From assembly GCA_964577665.1 (NCBI GenBank), contig CAZOBD010000004.1, forward strand, positions 1 to 64,000: DNA of 64,000 bases, read 5' to 3'. The notes beneath the pieces are model-generated. The model did not search any database. It was not told the DNA's origin and saw nothing but the letters and a program-made list of their open reading frames with translations. Source of the DNA: CAYVTD01 sp964577665. Its GTDB lineage: Bacteria; Bacteroidota; Ignavibacteria; Kapaibacteriales; UBA2268. The position numbers and the translations under genes were made by a program. Numbering within the stretch: position 1 is the stretch's first letter; every line of letters starts with the position of its first letter. Below are positions 53,102 to 60,944 of this stretch, piece after piece.

Positions 53102-53606
53102 ATTTACACTTTTGAAAAGGCAAAAACGTAATATTTTATAGAAACTTCCATTTTTCAGGAAGATTTACGATATTTATAAAGCGGCTGATATCTTGAAATA
53201 AATAGATTAATAATAAATCAGCCATGATTAGGGAAATCACACAAGGAGATGATTATTTTAGAGTTAATGCAAAACAGAGTTTTGAAAGAAAAGTACATTC
53301 CCAAATCGGAGTTTGGGAATGAGATGTAAAATGTCATTCAAAGTACATTCCCAAATCGGAGTTTGGGAATGAGATGTAAAATGTCATTCAAAGTACATTC
53401 CCAAATCGGAGTTCGGGAATGAGATGTAAAATGTCATTCTGTCCCTGTGATGAACTTGTTTCAGTATTGTTTCAGAATCTCACGGATGAGAGGGACACAC
53501 CCCTTAATCACCTCTTGGGGAGGGGATATTCTTAACTTGAGATGCTGAAACAAGTTCAGCATGACAGCCAAACGATTTTCAAAGGTAAAATACAAAAAAT
53601 AAACAG
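53102..53606. repeat. Repeat island III
   Basis: No gene. A weak hairpin CTTCC-(8)-GGAAG near 53146-53163 may end dnaE transcription. Repeat A copy 6 is at 53222-53260, a GTTAATGCAAAACAGAG repeat-B tail at 53263-53290, then the 3 x 50 bp tandem array (53291-53440) and a mixed stretch with a CTGAAACAAGTTCAGCATGA hairpin and G/C-rich unit (53441-53580). Confidence 0.75.
53291..53440. repeat. Three tandem 50 bp units with perfect hairpins
   Basis: Units at 53291-53340, 53341-53390 and 53391-53440 are identical except for single changes in the last. Each contains ATTCCCAAA-TCGGAG-TTTGGGAAT (last: one T to C). Related single copies are at 12800-12860 and 37487-37540. Confidence 0.9.
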
Positions 53607-53636
53607 ATGAAACAAAAAAATATTATTGATGATAAA

Positions 53637-53825
53637 ATGAGCAATACAATGAAAAATATATTATCTGCCGTTTTCGCCATTATCGTCGCACTTATTTTTC
53701 TTTATTTATTAGGCTTTTTGCTAAAAGTGGCATTTCAAGTTTTTTTTAGTGTTCTTGGTGTTATCATAGTGGTTCTAATAGCTCTGCCGGTTTATGTAAT
53801 CTTAAGAAAAAAATTATTCAGATAA
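53637..53825 (+). CDS. Small two-helix membrane protein
   Basis: I place the start at ATG 53637; the in-frame ATG at 53607 lies inside a dispersed-repeat tail (AAATAAACAGATG) and is less likely. About 62 residues: two long hydrophobic helices (NILSAVFAIIVALIFLYLLG, VFFSVLGVIIVVLIALPVYV) separated by a short hinge, ending in RKKLFR. It has no recognised family and may be a small inner-membrane protein. It lies 13 bp before the next gene. Confidence 0.5.
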   Translation: MSNTMKNILSAVFAIIVALIFLYLLGFLLKVAFQVFFSVLGVIIVVLIALPVYVILRKKLFR

Positions 53826-53838
53826 TCGGATTTATTAT

Positions 53839-55095
53839 ATGAAAAGGTATATTCTGCTGGTTTTAATAGCTTTATCGCCTTTGGGCATAAAAGCCGAATA
53901 TAACGAAACTACCGTAGAGCTTGCCCGCACTTTCGGAAAAGACATTTTTGACCTCAATGGAGTCCCCTACCTGCAGCCAATGGTCGAAGCCGTTAATGCC
54001 ACATCTAATTCCCGTTTTTTCAATCAGGCTTATGTGCCCAAAAAAGTTGACAAACCCTATTACCGCGTCAGTCTGCACGGCATGTTAGGCTTTACCCCTG
54101 ACAGTAAAAAAACTTATTCGCCTAAGCTTCCTGCCGAGCCTTATAACGTAGATGAATTATCAAAATACTTAATAATTGATGAAACAGGTATCAATATTAT
54201 CAATCAGGATACCGCTGCGCTGCTGAATTATTTTTTTAAGACTGTACTTTACAACGGACTGGAGAGCGGCGCCATACCTCCTGAGCCGGATAAAGCCGCT
54301 ACCGTGATGGGATATCAGCCGAACACAAAATTTACATTTTCGAGGGATTCCCTCAATAAACTTGTCAAAGAGCATCCGCTCTACAGCTTAATCAACGCAA
54401 TAAACCCTGAATACAGCCAGATTATTCTCGATGCCATATCAGATTTCCCCGAATCTTTTTCTTTAGCAGACGGTGGGAATGTAAACTCTGTTTTCGCTTT
54501 TGTTCCCCAGTTTGAAATAGGATCTTTGTGGGGAACTGAGCTTTTAATTCGTTTTGTGCCGCCTGTTTATCTTGGAGAAAATATAGGCGATTTTGCCTTC
54601 TGGGGTATTGGTCTGAAGCACAGTATTTCACAGTACTTTTATGAAGATGAAACCGACAGACCCTTCGATCTGGCAGTGCAGGCTGTTTATCAAGGCACTC
54701 ATCTGGAAAATACAATAGGTGTTACAAATGCAGAACTGACGGCAGATGCTGCTATATTAAACTTTAATATCCACGGAAGCAAACATTTTGAAGGTATTGT
54801 TGACATATATACAGGTATATCTGCAGATTACATAAGTATCGATTCGGAATATAAATATTATATACCAATCGAGCAGCAAAAACAGCTCGGCTTGGTCGAT
54901 CCCGTTACTTTAGAGCCCAATCCCCCGGAATATCCGGGCGATACCAAGCCTCAGCATGCAAATATATTATTAGATGATTTTAATGTTAAATGGATAATCG
55001 GTTTAGCAAAGCAAATCGGTCCGATTGCTGTTTATGCAGATTTTAACTTGAGCAAATTCAATATTTTCACAGGGGGAATAGAATACAGATTTTAA
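53839..55095 (+). CDS. Predicted outer-membrane or exported protein
   Basis: The 418-residue product has a signal peptide (1-19, ending IKAEY). It then has many predicted beta strands, and the C-terminus ends IEYRF, a terminal Phe as in barrels. The region YLQPMVEAVNATSNSRFFNQAY recalls the DUF6588 family of FCB barrel-like proteins. That match is from memory and I hold it loosely. The later part (FAFWGIGLKHSISQYF, VQAVYQGT) is barrel-like. Its role is unknown. It is followed after 9 bp by the MNT gene and may share a transcript. Confidence 0.6.
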   Translation: MKRYILLVLIALSPLGIKAEYNETTVELARTFGKDIFDLNGVPYLQPMVEAVNATSNSRFFNQAYVPKKVDKPYYRVSLHGMLGFTPDSKKTYSPKLPAEPYNVDELSKYLIIDETGINIINQDTAALLNYFFKTVLYNGLESGAIPPEPDKAATVMGYQPNTKFTFSRDSLNKLVKEHPLYSLINAINPEYSQIILDAISDFPESFSLADGGNVNSVFAFVPQFEIGSLWGTELLIRFVPPVYLGENIGDFAFWGIGLKHSISQYFYEDETDRPFDLAVQAVYQGTHLENTIGVTNAELTADAAILNFNIHGSKHFEGIVDIYTGISADYISIDSEYKYYIPIEQQKQLGLVDPVTLEPNPPEYPGDTKPQHANILLDDFNVKWIIGLAKQIGPIAVYADFNLSKFNIFTGGIEYRF

Positions 55096-55104
55096 GGTTT
55101 TATT

Positions 55105-55395
55105 ATGTCAGTTACAGATTATCAAATAAATGCTGCCGTAGAACTTGCAAAAAAATACGGCATAAACAAATTGCTGCTTTTTGGCAGCGCATTAACTGAT
55201 CCTGAAAATGCTAAAGATCTTGACCTCGGCATCGAAGGTTTGGAAGGAATGAAATTTTTTGAATTTGGTGGTATTTTGGAAAATTTAATAAAAATTCCTG
55301 TTGATATCGTCGATTTGACCTTTGAAGACAGATTCATCAGATATATAAAAAAAACAGGTAAATTCATATATGACTCATCGGGAAAAACTAATTGA
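55105..55395 (+). CDS. Minimal nucleotidyltransferase (MntA-like antitoxin)
   Basis: The 96-residue protein has the MNT core: LLLFGSALTDPENAKDLDLGI, in which Gly27-Ser28 and Asp38-x-Asp40 form the GS-x9-DxD active site. MntA-type enzymes can adenylylate the cognate HEPN toxin and neutralise it. Its 3' end overlaps the following HEPN-type gene by 26 bp, so the two form a pair. Confidence 0.85.
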   Translation: MSVTDYQINAAVELAKKYGINKLLLFGSALTDPENAKDLDLGIEGLEGMKFFEFGGILENLIKIPVDIVDLTFEDRFIRYIKKTGKFIYDSSGKTN

Positions 55396-55831
55396 AGAAA
55401 TTGAAACAGAACTTGAATATTTAAGCCAAACTGTTCAGGCAGTTAACGATTTACTGATTTCGATAGAGAGTAGAAAACCGTCAAACATAGAAATAGCAGC
55501 CTCAGCACAGTTTCTATCTCAGTTTTATAATGGATTGGAAAACATTTTTATTAGAATTATCAAATTTAAAAATATTCCTTTACCTAAATCTGATATTTGG
55601 CATTCAGAGCTTCTAAATTTATTTTATATCGACAGTGATGTAGTTAAAATACCTATTATAAAGACAGAAGAGTTTACAATTCTAATTTCCTATAAAAAAA
55701 TAAGACATGTTATTCGGCAGGGCTATCATTATCATTTACATTGGGATAGAATTAGAATAGCCTTGATGAACATGCCTGAATTTTATGAAAATATGAAAAA
55801 AAAATTTTTGAATTATATAAAATCAATTTAA
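55370..55831 (+). CDS. HEPN-domain protein (HepT-like toxin)
   Basis: The 153-residue protein is helical and carries KKIRHVIRQGYHYHLHWDRI (about 110-129), which corresponds to the RH-xx-RH-x-Y region of HepT/HEPN-type RNases; the second His is Gln here (Arg116-Gln117). Arg116 to His122 could serve as the R-x4-6-H motif. Together with the MNT protein it makes a toxin-antitoxin pair, in MNT-first order. A role in RNA cleavage is inferred from the family. Confidence 0.8.
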   Translation: MTHREKLIEEIETELEYLSQTVQAVNDLLISIESRKPSNIEIAASAQFLSQFYNGLENIFIRIIKFKNIPLPKSDIWHSELLNLFYIDSDVVKIPIIKTEEFTILISYKKIRHVIRQGYHYHLHWDRIRIALMNMPEFYENMKKKFLNYIKSI

Positions 55832-55835
55832 AATT

Positions 55836-56720
55836 ATGGCAACAATTATCGATGGAAAAGTAATTTCAAAAGAAATTAAAGAAGAAATCAAAGAAAAGAC
55901 AAAACTTTTGCTGGAAGAAAAGGGTATCCGCCCCGGTCTGGCAGTTCTGCTTGTCGGGGAAAATCCGGCATCTCAGGTGTATGTACGTTCAAAAGAAAAG
56001 ACAGCTTCCGAGCTCGGCTTTTATTCTCTGGTTGAAAGAGTGCCGGATACAATTTCAGAAAAAGAAGTCCTGGACTATGTGCAGAAATGGAACAAGGATG
56101 AAAAAATTCACGGCATTTTGGTACAGCTCCCGCTGCCGAAGCATATCAACGAAAGCAAGGTAGTTAACTCCATCAAGCCATCTAAAGACGTTGACGGTTT
56201 TCATCCCGAAAATATCGGCAGGCTGGTAATAGGTCTTCCCGGTTTTATTCCCTGCACCCCCCGCGGCATTATGGAAATGCTGAAACGCACTGAAATCGAA
56301 ACTTCCGGCAAGCATGTGGTGGTTGCAGGCAGAAGCAACATTGTCGGCAAGCCGATTGCAAATCTGCTCTATCAAAAAAATGAAAATGCAAACTCTATTG
56401 TAACAATAGTTCATACCGGCGCAAGAGACATACGCCCCTATACTTTGCAGGCAGATATATTAATTGCGGCTATGGGTGTACCCGAAAGAATAAAGGCTGA
56501 AGATGTAAGAAAAGGCACAGTCGTAATAGACGTCGGCATAAACCGCGTGGAAGACCCGACCCGCGAAAAAGGCTACCGGCTCACCGGCGACGTTGCATAC
56601 AAAGAAGTATGCAAAAAGGCATCTGCAATTACACCCGTGCCGGGAGGAGTAGGCGTAATGACCGTGGCTATGCTCATGCAGAACACTTATGACGCCGCGG
56701 CAGGTCTTTTGGAGTATTGA
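55836..56720 (+). CDS. folD: Methylenetetrahydrofolate dehydrogenase/cyclohydrolase
   Basis: This 294-residue protein interconverts methylene-, methenyl- and formyl-tetrahydrofolate. Landmarks are YVRSKEKTASELGF (catalytic Lys), VQLPLPKHI, KDVDGFHPENIGRL, PCTPRGIMEML, VAGRSNIVGKPIANLL (NADP site), ITPVPGGVGVMTVAMLMQNT and the terminal Leu-Leu-Glu-Tyr. The family usually has 280-300 residues. It follows the HEPN gene by 4 bp and ends in a GATGTCC-type terminator. Confidence 0.96.
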   Translation: MATIIDGKVISKEIKEEIKEKTKLLLEEKGIRPGLAVLLVGENPASQVYVRSKEKTASELGFYSLVERVPDTISEKEVLDYVQKWNKDEKIHGILVQLPLPKHINESKVVNSIKPSKDVDGFHPENIGRLVIGLPGFIPCTPRGIMEMLKRTEIETSGKHVVVAGRSNIVGKPIANLLYQKNENANSIVTIVHTGARDIRPYTLQADILIAAMGVPERIKAEDVRKGTVVIDVGINRVEDPTREKGYRLTGDVAYKEVCKKASAITPVPGGVGVMTVAMLMQNTYDAAAGLLEY

Positions 56721-56745
56721 TTTTGTACAATTACAGATTGATTGC

Positions 56746-56786
56746 AGATGTCCGGCATCACTTAGATGTCGGGCATCTTTTTTTTT
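56746..56786 (+). terminator. Terminator after folD (GATGTCC-type)
   Basis: Arms AGATGTCCGGCATC and GATGTCGGGCATCT (two G-U pairs) with a short loop, followed by T9. It is in the same family as those after gap and pepD. Confidence 0.85.
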
Positions 56787-56886
56787 CAATTTGCTTTTAA
56801 AATCCAATTATGATTATTTCGTTAAAACAAATGGAGTAAGAAAATAATAGAACAGAGATTTAATATATTGTAAAGGAGGTGATACC

Positions 56887-57603
56887 ATGAACAATGAACT
56901 AAATCAGAATTTTTATGTAAATCAAACAGTAACGGCAGATATTGAAGAGGCGCAGAAAGCTTTTCTTTCAAAGGTTTATGCCTGGATGACCGGCGGACTG
57001 CTCATTACCGGCTTAACCGCGTGGTACACTGCTTCCAGCGGTTTAGTAAATTCAATTCTGCAAAGCGGCTTGTTTTTCCCGCTACTGCTTGTCCAGCTTG
57101 CATTTGTTTTCGGATTATCCGGTTTTATTCACAAAATAAGCAGTTCCCTTGCAGGAATATTGTTTCTGGTATATTCACTCCTGACAGGTTTGACATTTTC
57201 TACAATATTTCTGGCATATACCGCACAGTCCATCCAAACAGTATTTTTTATCTCAGCGGGAATGTTTGCGGCTCTAAGTTTTTACGGTTACGTAACAAAG
57301 AAGAACCTTTCGGCTGTGGGCAGTTTTATGTTCATGGGGCTTATAGGAATAATAATAGCTATGATTGTTAACATCTTTATTCAAAGCTCCATGCTGTATT
57401 TTGTAATAAGTGTAATCGGCGTTATTGTGTTTGCCGGACTTACGGCTTATGATACTCAGAAGCTGAAGGAAGTTGCAGTAATGCAGCTTGGCGAAGGGGA
57501 AGAAATAGCTGCAAAAGGTGCAATAATAGGCGCTTTGAAATTATATTTGGATTTTATCAATTTATTCCTTTTCTTGCTGAGAATTTTTGGCGGCAGAAGA
57601 TAA
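56887..57603 (+). CDS. Bax inhibitor-1/YccA family membrane protein
   Basis: The 238-residue protein has seven hydrophobic segments, as in the BI-1/YccA/YbhL family, with the family's second-helix features (FLSKVYAWMTGGLLITGLTAWY). The C-terminal helix region AYDTQKLKEVA and LKLYLDFINLFLFLLRIFGGRR is strongly conserved. Members form proton-sensitive calcium leaks or bind proteases such as FtsH in E. coli. The ribosome-binding site AAAGGAGGTGAT is among the strongest in the window. It probably shares a transcript with the following TPR gene. Confidence 0.93.
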   Translation: MNNELNQNFYVNQTVTADIEEAQKAFLSKVYAWMTGGLLITGLTAWYTASSGLVNSILQSGLFFPLLLVQLAFVFGLSGFIHKISSSLAGILFLVYSLLTGLTFSTIFLAYTAQSIQTVFFISAGMFAALSFYGYVTKKNLSAVGSFMFMGLIGIIIAMIVNIFIQSSMLYFVISVIGVIVFAGLTAYDTQKLKEVAVMQLGEGEEIAAKGAIIGALKLYLDFINLFLFLLRIFGGRR

Positions 57604-57622
57604 TTTTTGCGGAGCGTTTATT

Positions 57623-58849
57623 ATGGAAGATGTTAATATATTATTTGCGGTAGAAGCGGAACACTTGATTTTGAACGGCTTCTTTGATGAAGCCGTTTCC
57701 CTTTTAAAGAAAGGTATTGAGAAATATCCCGATTACCCTGCTGCTTATGCTATTTTGGCAAAAGCCTACGATAAATCCGGTGATTCAGGGTCAGCAGAAG
57801 AAACCATAAATGAAGGCATAGGGAAATTCCCTGATAACACTTCTATCGTAAAAACAAAAGAAAGACTGGAATCATCTAAACAAAATGAATTTGAAGAAGA
57901 ACATACACCGGAAGATTCAACCGAATGGCAAGAAATTCCCGAAAATGAAGATTCCGGAAAACACTCTGAATCCGATGAAGAAGAAATTTCCGGCAATGAA
58001 GAATTATCAGAGCCTGACAGCTATCCCGAATCAGATGAAATTGAACATCCTTCTGCCGACAGCAGCGAAACTCCGGAAATTTTAGTAGAAGAAACAGCCT
58101 CTGATGCGGAAACAATAGAAACAGAATTTGAAAAAATCGATGACGAAGATTCCGGAGCTGATGATGAAGACACACAAAGTATTGATGAGCCTGAGCAAGA
58201 GGAATTAATTTCAGATGAACAAATTGAATTCGATGATTCGATTTTAAATGATATTATGGAAGAAGAATCTGAGGAAGCAGGTGAAATTTTACCGGAAGAG
58301 AATACGGATTTTGATGAACCATCACTTGTTGAGCAGATAAATGAAGAAACAGATACCGATAGTATATTTCTTCCGGCAGGTTTCTTGCTTGAATATCAGG
58401 AATTTGACAAAAAGCCGGACACTGACCGTCCTTACAATTCCCGAAATATTGATACTATTCCCGGATTTGAATTCTTAGCCGGAGAGATAGAATCATTCCA
58501 AACGGCAGCGCCTGCCAATTCTTTTGCAAACGCTGATATAACTGAAAAAGACTATGATAATATGGACGAAAAAGCAAAAGAATTAACAACCCTTTCTAAA
58601 GAAATAAATGAAAGCAGGAAAAAGATTGAAGAAAGTAATACGGAAGAATATGACAGCATACAAGAAGAAAACAATGTAAAGAAAGAAAAGCCGCCTGAAA
58701 TAGCTACCGAAACTATGGCTAAGATACTGGTGGAGCAGGGAGCTTTTGAAAAAGCAGTCGAAATTTACCAAAAGCTGATTGACAAAACGCCGGAAAAAGC
58801 TGAAGAATACGACAGCAGAATTCAAGAACTTCTTTATAAGAGAGAATAA
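57623..58849 (+). CDS. Acidic TPR protein
   Basis: The start is ATG 57623; a longer frame from TTG 57587 overlaps the previous gene. It has about 408 residues: a TPR-like helical start (FFDEAVSLLKKGIEKYPDYPAAYAILAKA), then a very acidic, low-complexity stretch of about 200 residues with many Glu, Asp and Ser. A C-terminal TPR-like pair (VEQGAFEKAVEIYQKLIDKTPEKAEEYDS) ends it. The tetratricopeptide pieces suggest protein-protein binding, with an extended disordered linker. The function is unknown. It follows the Bax-inhibitor-like gene within 20 bp. Confidence 0.75.
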   Translation: MEDVNILFAVEAEHLILNGFFDEAVSLLKKGIEKYPDYPAAYAILAKAYDKSGDSGSAEETINEGIGKFPDNTSIVKTKERLESSKQNEFEEEHTPEDSTEWQEIPENEDSGKHSESDEEEISGNEELSEPDSYPESDEIEHPSADSSETPEILVEETASDAETIETEFEKIDDEDSGADDEDTQSIDEPEQEELISDEQIEFDDSILNDIMEEESEEAGEILPEENTDFDEPSLVEQINEETDTDSIFLPAGFLLEYQEFDKKPDTDRPYNSRNIDTIPGFEFLAGEIESFQTAAPANSFANADITEKDYDNMDEKAKELTTLSKEINESRKKIEESNTEEYDSIQEENNVKKEKPPEIATETMAKILVEQGAFEKAVEIYQKLIDKTPEKAEEYDSRIQELLYKRE

Positions 58850-59007
58850 TCGCATACGGCAAAAATTGATAAACCGTTTATTTTTAATGAATATAATTAA
58901 ATAAAATTAATTGTTAGTTAAAAATAATTGTATAAATTATATTTTTCGTATTTACGAATATTTAAATTATTTTAACATAACAGTTTTATTTCAGGGCTTT
59001 ATTAACA

Positions 59008-59391
59008 ATGAATTTTAGCTTTTTAAAAAAGAAAAAAAGAAACCATATAAATTATCTTGAGCTTACTCCCTTTAGAAAACTTGAACACATCGAAAGAGAT
59101 GACGGCTTGGTGGATGTGCTGGTGCCTAAGTTTAAAAATGAATTTTTCATAGGTCTGATACCACCAGGCAAGAGCAGGCATATACGCGCTAATCTGGATG
59201 AAATCGGCACATCTGTTTGGCTTTTAATTAACGGAGAGAATAAAGTCCTTAATATTTCTAAAACATTACAGGAAAAGTTCGGCGACCGCGTCGAGCCGGT
59301 AAACGACAGAGTGACTAATTTTTTAACGCAATTATATCAAAATGGTTTTATTTCATTCAACGAATTTACGAAAGGATCAAAAAATGGGTAA
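59008..59391 (+). CDS. PqqD-like protein
   Basis: The 127-residue product contains a PqqD-like winged-helix core with the typical LDEIGTSVWLLINGENKVLNI, followed by LQEKFGDRVEPVNDRVTNFL and LYQNGFISF. PqqD-type domains (RRE) bind RiPP precursors or related peptides for modification. A basic N-terminal stretch (FLKKKKRNHINY) precedes it. No radical SAM partner is near. The gene overlaps the start of pepD by 8 bp and is thus translationally coupled. Confidence 0.82.
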   Translation: MNFSFLKKKKRNHINYLELTPFRKLEHIERDDGLVDVLVPKFKNEFFIGLIPPGKSRHIRANLDEIGTSVWLLINGENKVLNISKTLQEKFGDRVEPVNDRVTNFLTQLYQNGFISFNEFTKGSKNG

Positions 59392-60844
59392 AGTACTCGG
59401 CGGACTGGAACCGCAAAAAGTATGGGATTATTTCGAAGAAATCTGCCAGATACCAAGGCCTTCCAAAAAGGAAGATAAAATTGCAGCCTATATGTTAGAC
59501 TGGGCGCGCAAGCACAATTTTGAAACACAAAAAGATAAACTCGGAAATATAGTTATACGGAAAAAAGCCACTGTCGGCATGGAAAACCGTAAATCTGTCT
59601 GCATACAAGGGCACATTGATATGGTCTGCGAAAAAAATGCAGATGTTGAATTTGATTTCGATAATGATCCGATACAACCTTATATTGACGGCGACTGGGT
59701 AAAAGCTAAAGGCACAACCCTCGGCGCCGATAACGGCATCGGTGTAGCTATGGGTATGGCTATTCTTGATTCGGATAACATCCCCCACCCTGCCATGGAA
59801 CTGCTTTGCACTCTTGACGAAGAAACAGGACTTACAGGCGCCATGCAGCTCGGTTCAAATCTGCTGGATTCTGATATCTTGATAAATCTGGATTCGGAAG
59901 AAGACGGACATTTCACTATCGGCTGCGCAGGCGGACTTAACACTTCAGGTTCATTCAAATATGATTCTGATTTCGTACCGGAAAACACTGCCTCTTATCA
60001 ATTATCTGTGAAAGGACTTAAAGGCGGACATTCCGGCATTGAGATACACGACGGCAGAGGAAACGCCATTAAGATGATGAACCGTCTCTTAAAAAATCTG
60101 ACACATGAGTTTAACATCAGTCTTTCTTCTATTAACAGCGGCAGCAAGCACAATGCTATCCCCCGTGAAGCTTTTGCAACTGTTGTTGTCCCGACTGTTA
60201 CTGAAAAGGATTTTAATGAATTTATCAAAAGCTTTGATAAAACTTTAAAAAACGAATGGAAAACGAAAGAACCCAACATTAACGTTTCGGCAGAAAAAAC
60301 AGACATGCCCAAGCGTGTAATGACCGAAGATTTTCAGACAAGGCTGCTCAATTCCTTTTATGCAATGCCTCACGGCGTTATCCGCATGAGCCCTGACATC
60401 GCAGGTCTCGTACAGACTTCGACTAACTTTGCCATTGTCGAAACCCGCGAAGACGAAGTTTATGTTCTCACAAGTCAGAGAAGCTCCATCGAATCCGAAA
60501 AAGCCGACATCGCCAGTATGGTAAAAGCATCTTTGGAACTCGGAGGCGCTCAGGTAAAACTTGGCGACGGCTATCCTGCGTGGACTCCGGATGTAGAATC
60601 ACCAATTCTGAAAACAGCCGTTAAAGTTTACAAAGACCTGTTCGGCAAAGAACCTGTCATCGAAGCAATTCACGCCGGTTTGGAATGCGGTTTGATAGGC
60701 GAGAAATATCCTCACATGGATATGCTGTCCTTTGGACCAAATCTGGAAGAAGTACATTCACCCGACGAAAGAGTGCAGATTTCCACAGTCGATAAAGCTT
60801 GGAAACTCCTGCTTGCCGTATTAAAAAGCGTGCCGGAGAAATGA
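59384..60844 (+). CDS. pepD: Aminoacyl-histidine dipeptidase (cytosol non-specific dipeptidase)
   Basis: Start at ATG 59384 with AAAGGA upstream; a longer frame from 59342 adds 14 codons overlapping the PqqD-like gene. About 486 residues, of the M20C type. The metal-binding sites are IQGHIDMVCEK, TLGADNGIGVA, CTLDEETGLTG (catalytic Glu pair) and NLDSEEDGHF; HAGLECGLI lies near the end. It hydrolyses Xaa-His and other dipeptides. Co-transcription with the PqqD-like gene is certain from the overlap, but a shared function is a guess. A terminator follows. Confidence 0.95.
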   Translation: MGKVLGGLEPQKVWDYFEEICQIPRPSKKEDKIAAYMLDWARKHNFETQKDKLGNIVIRKKATVGMENRKSVCIQGHIDMVCEKNADVEFDFDNDPIQPYIDGDWVKAKGTTLGADNGIGVAMGMAILDSDNIPHPAMELLCTLDEETGLTGAMQLGSNLLDSDILINLDSEEDGHFTIGCAGGLNTSGSFKYDSDFVPENTASYQLSVKGLKGGHSGIEIHDGRGNAIKMMNRLLKNLTHEFNISLSSINSGSKHNAIPREAFATVVVPTVTEKDFNEFIKSFDKTLKNEWKTKEPNINVSAEKTDMPKRVMTEDFQTRLLNSFYAMPHGVIRMSPDIAGLVQTSTNFAIVETREDEVYVLTSQRSSIESEKADIASMVKASLELGGAQVKLGDGYPAWTPDVESPILKTAVKVYKDLFGKEPVIEAIHAGLECGLIGEKYPHMDMLSFGPNLEEVHSPDERVQISTVDKAWKLLLAVLKSVPEK

Positions 60845-60897
60845 TATTATGATGAATTTCTCTTCCGAATTTGATTTGGAGGATATTAGTTTATGTG

Positions 60898-60934
60898 ATG
60901 TCCAACATCTTTCTGGTGTTGGACATCTTTTTTT
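60898..60934 (+). terminator. Terminator after pepD (GATGTCC-type)
   Basis: GATGTCCAACATC and GGTGTTGGACATC pair with one G-U, then T7. It lies 54 bp beyond the pepD stop and 10 bp before the convergent mutS2 stop. Confidence 0.85.
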
Positions 60935-60944
60935 CTATTAAAAA

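Noticed and set aside
53291..53440. CRISPR array in the 50 bp tandem repeats
   Set aside because: The units are directly adjacent with no spacers and have the same sequence throughout, so it is a tandem repeat.
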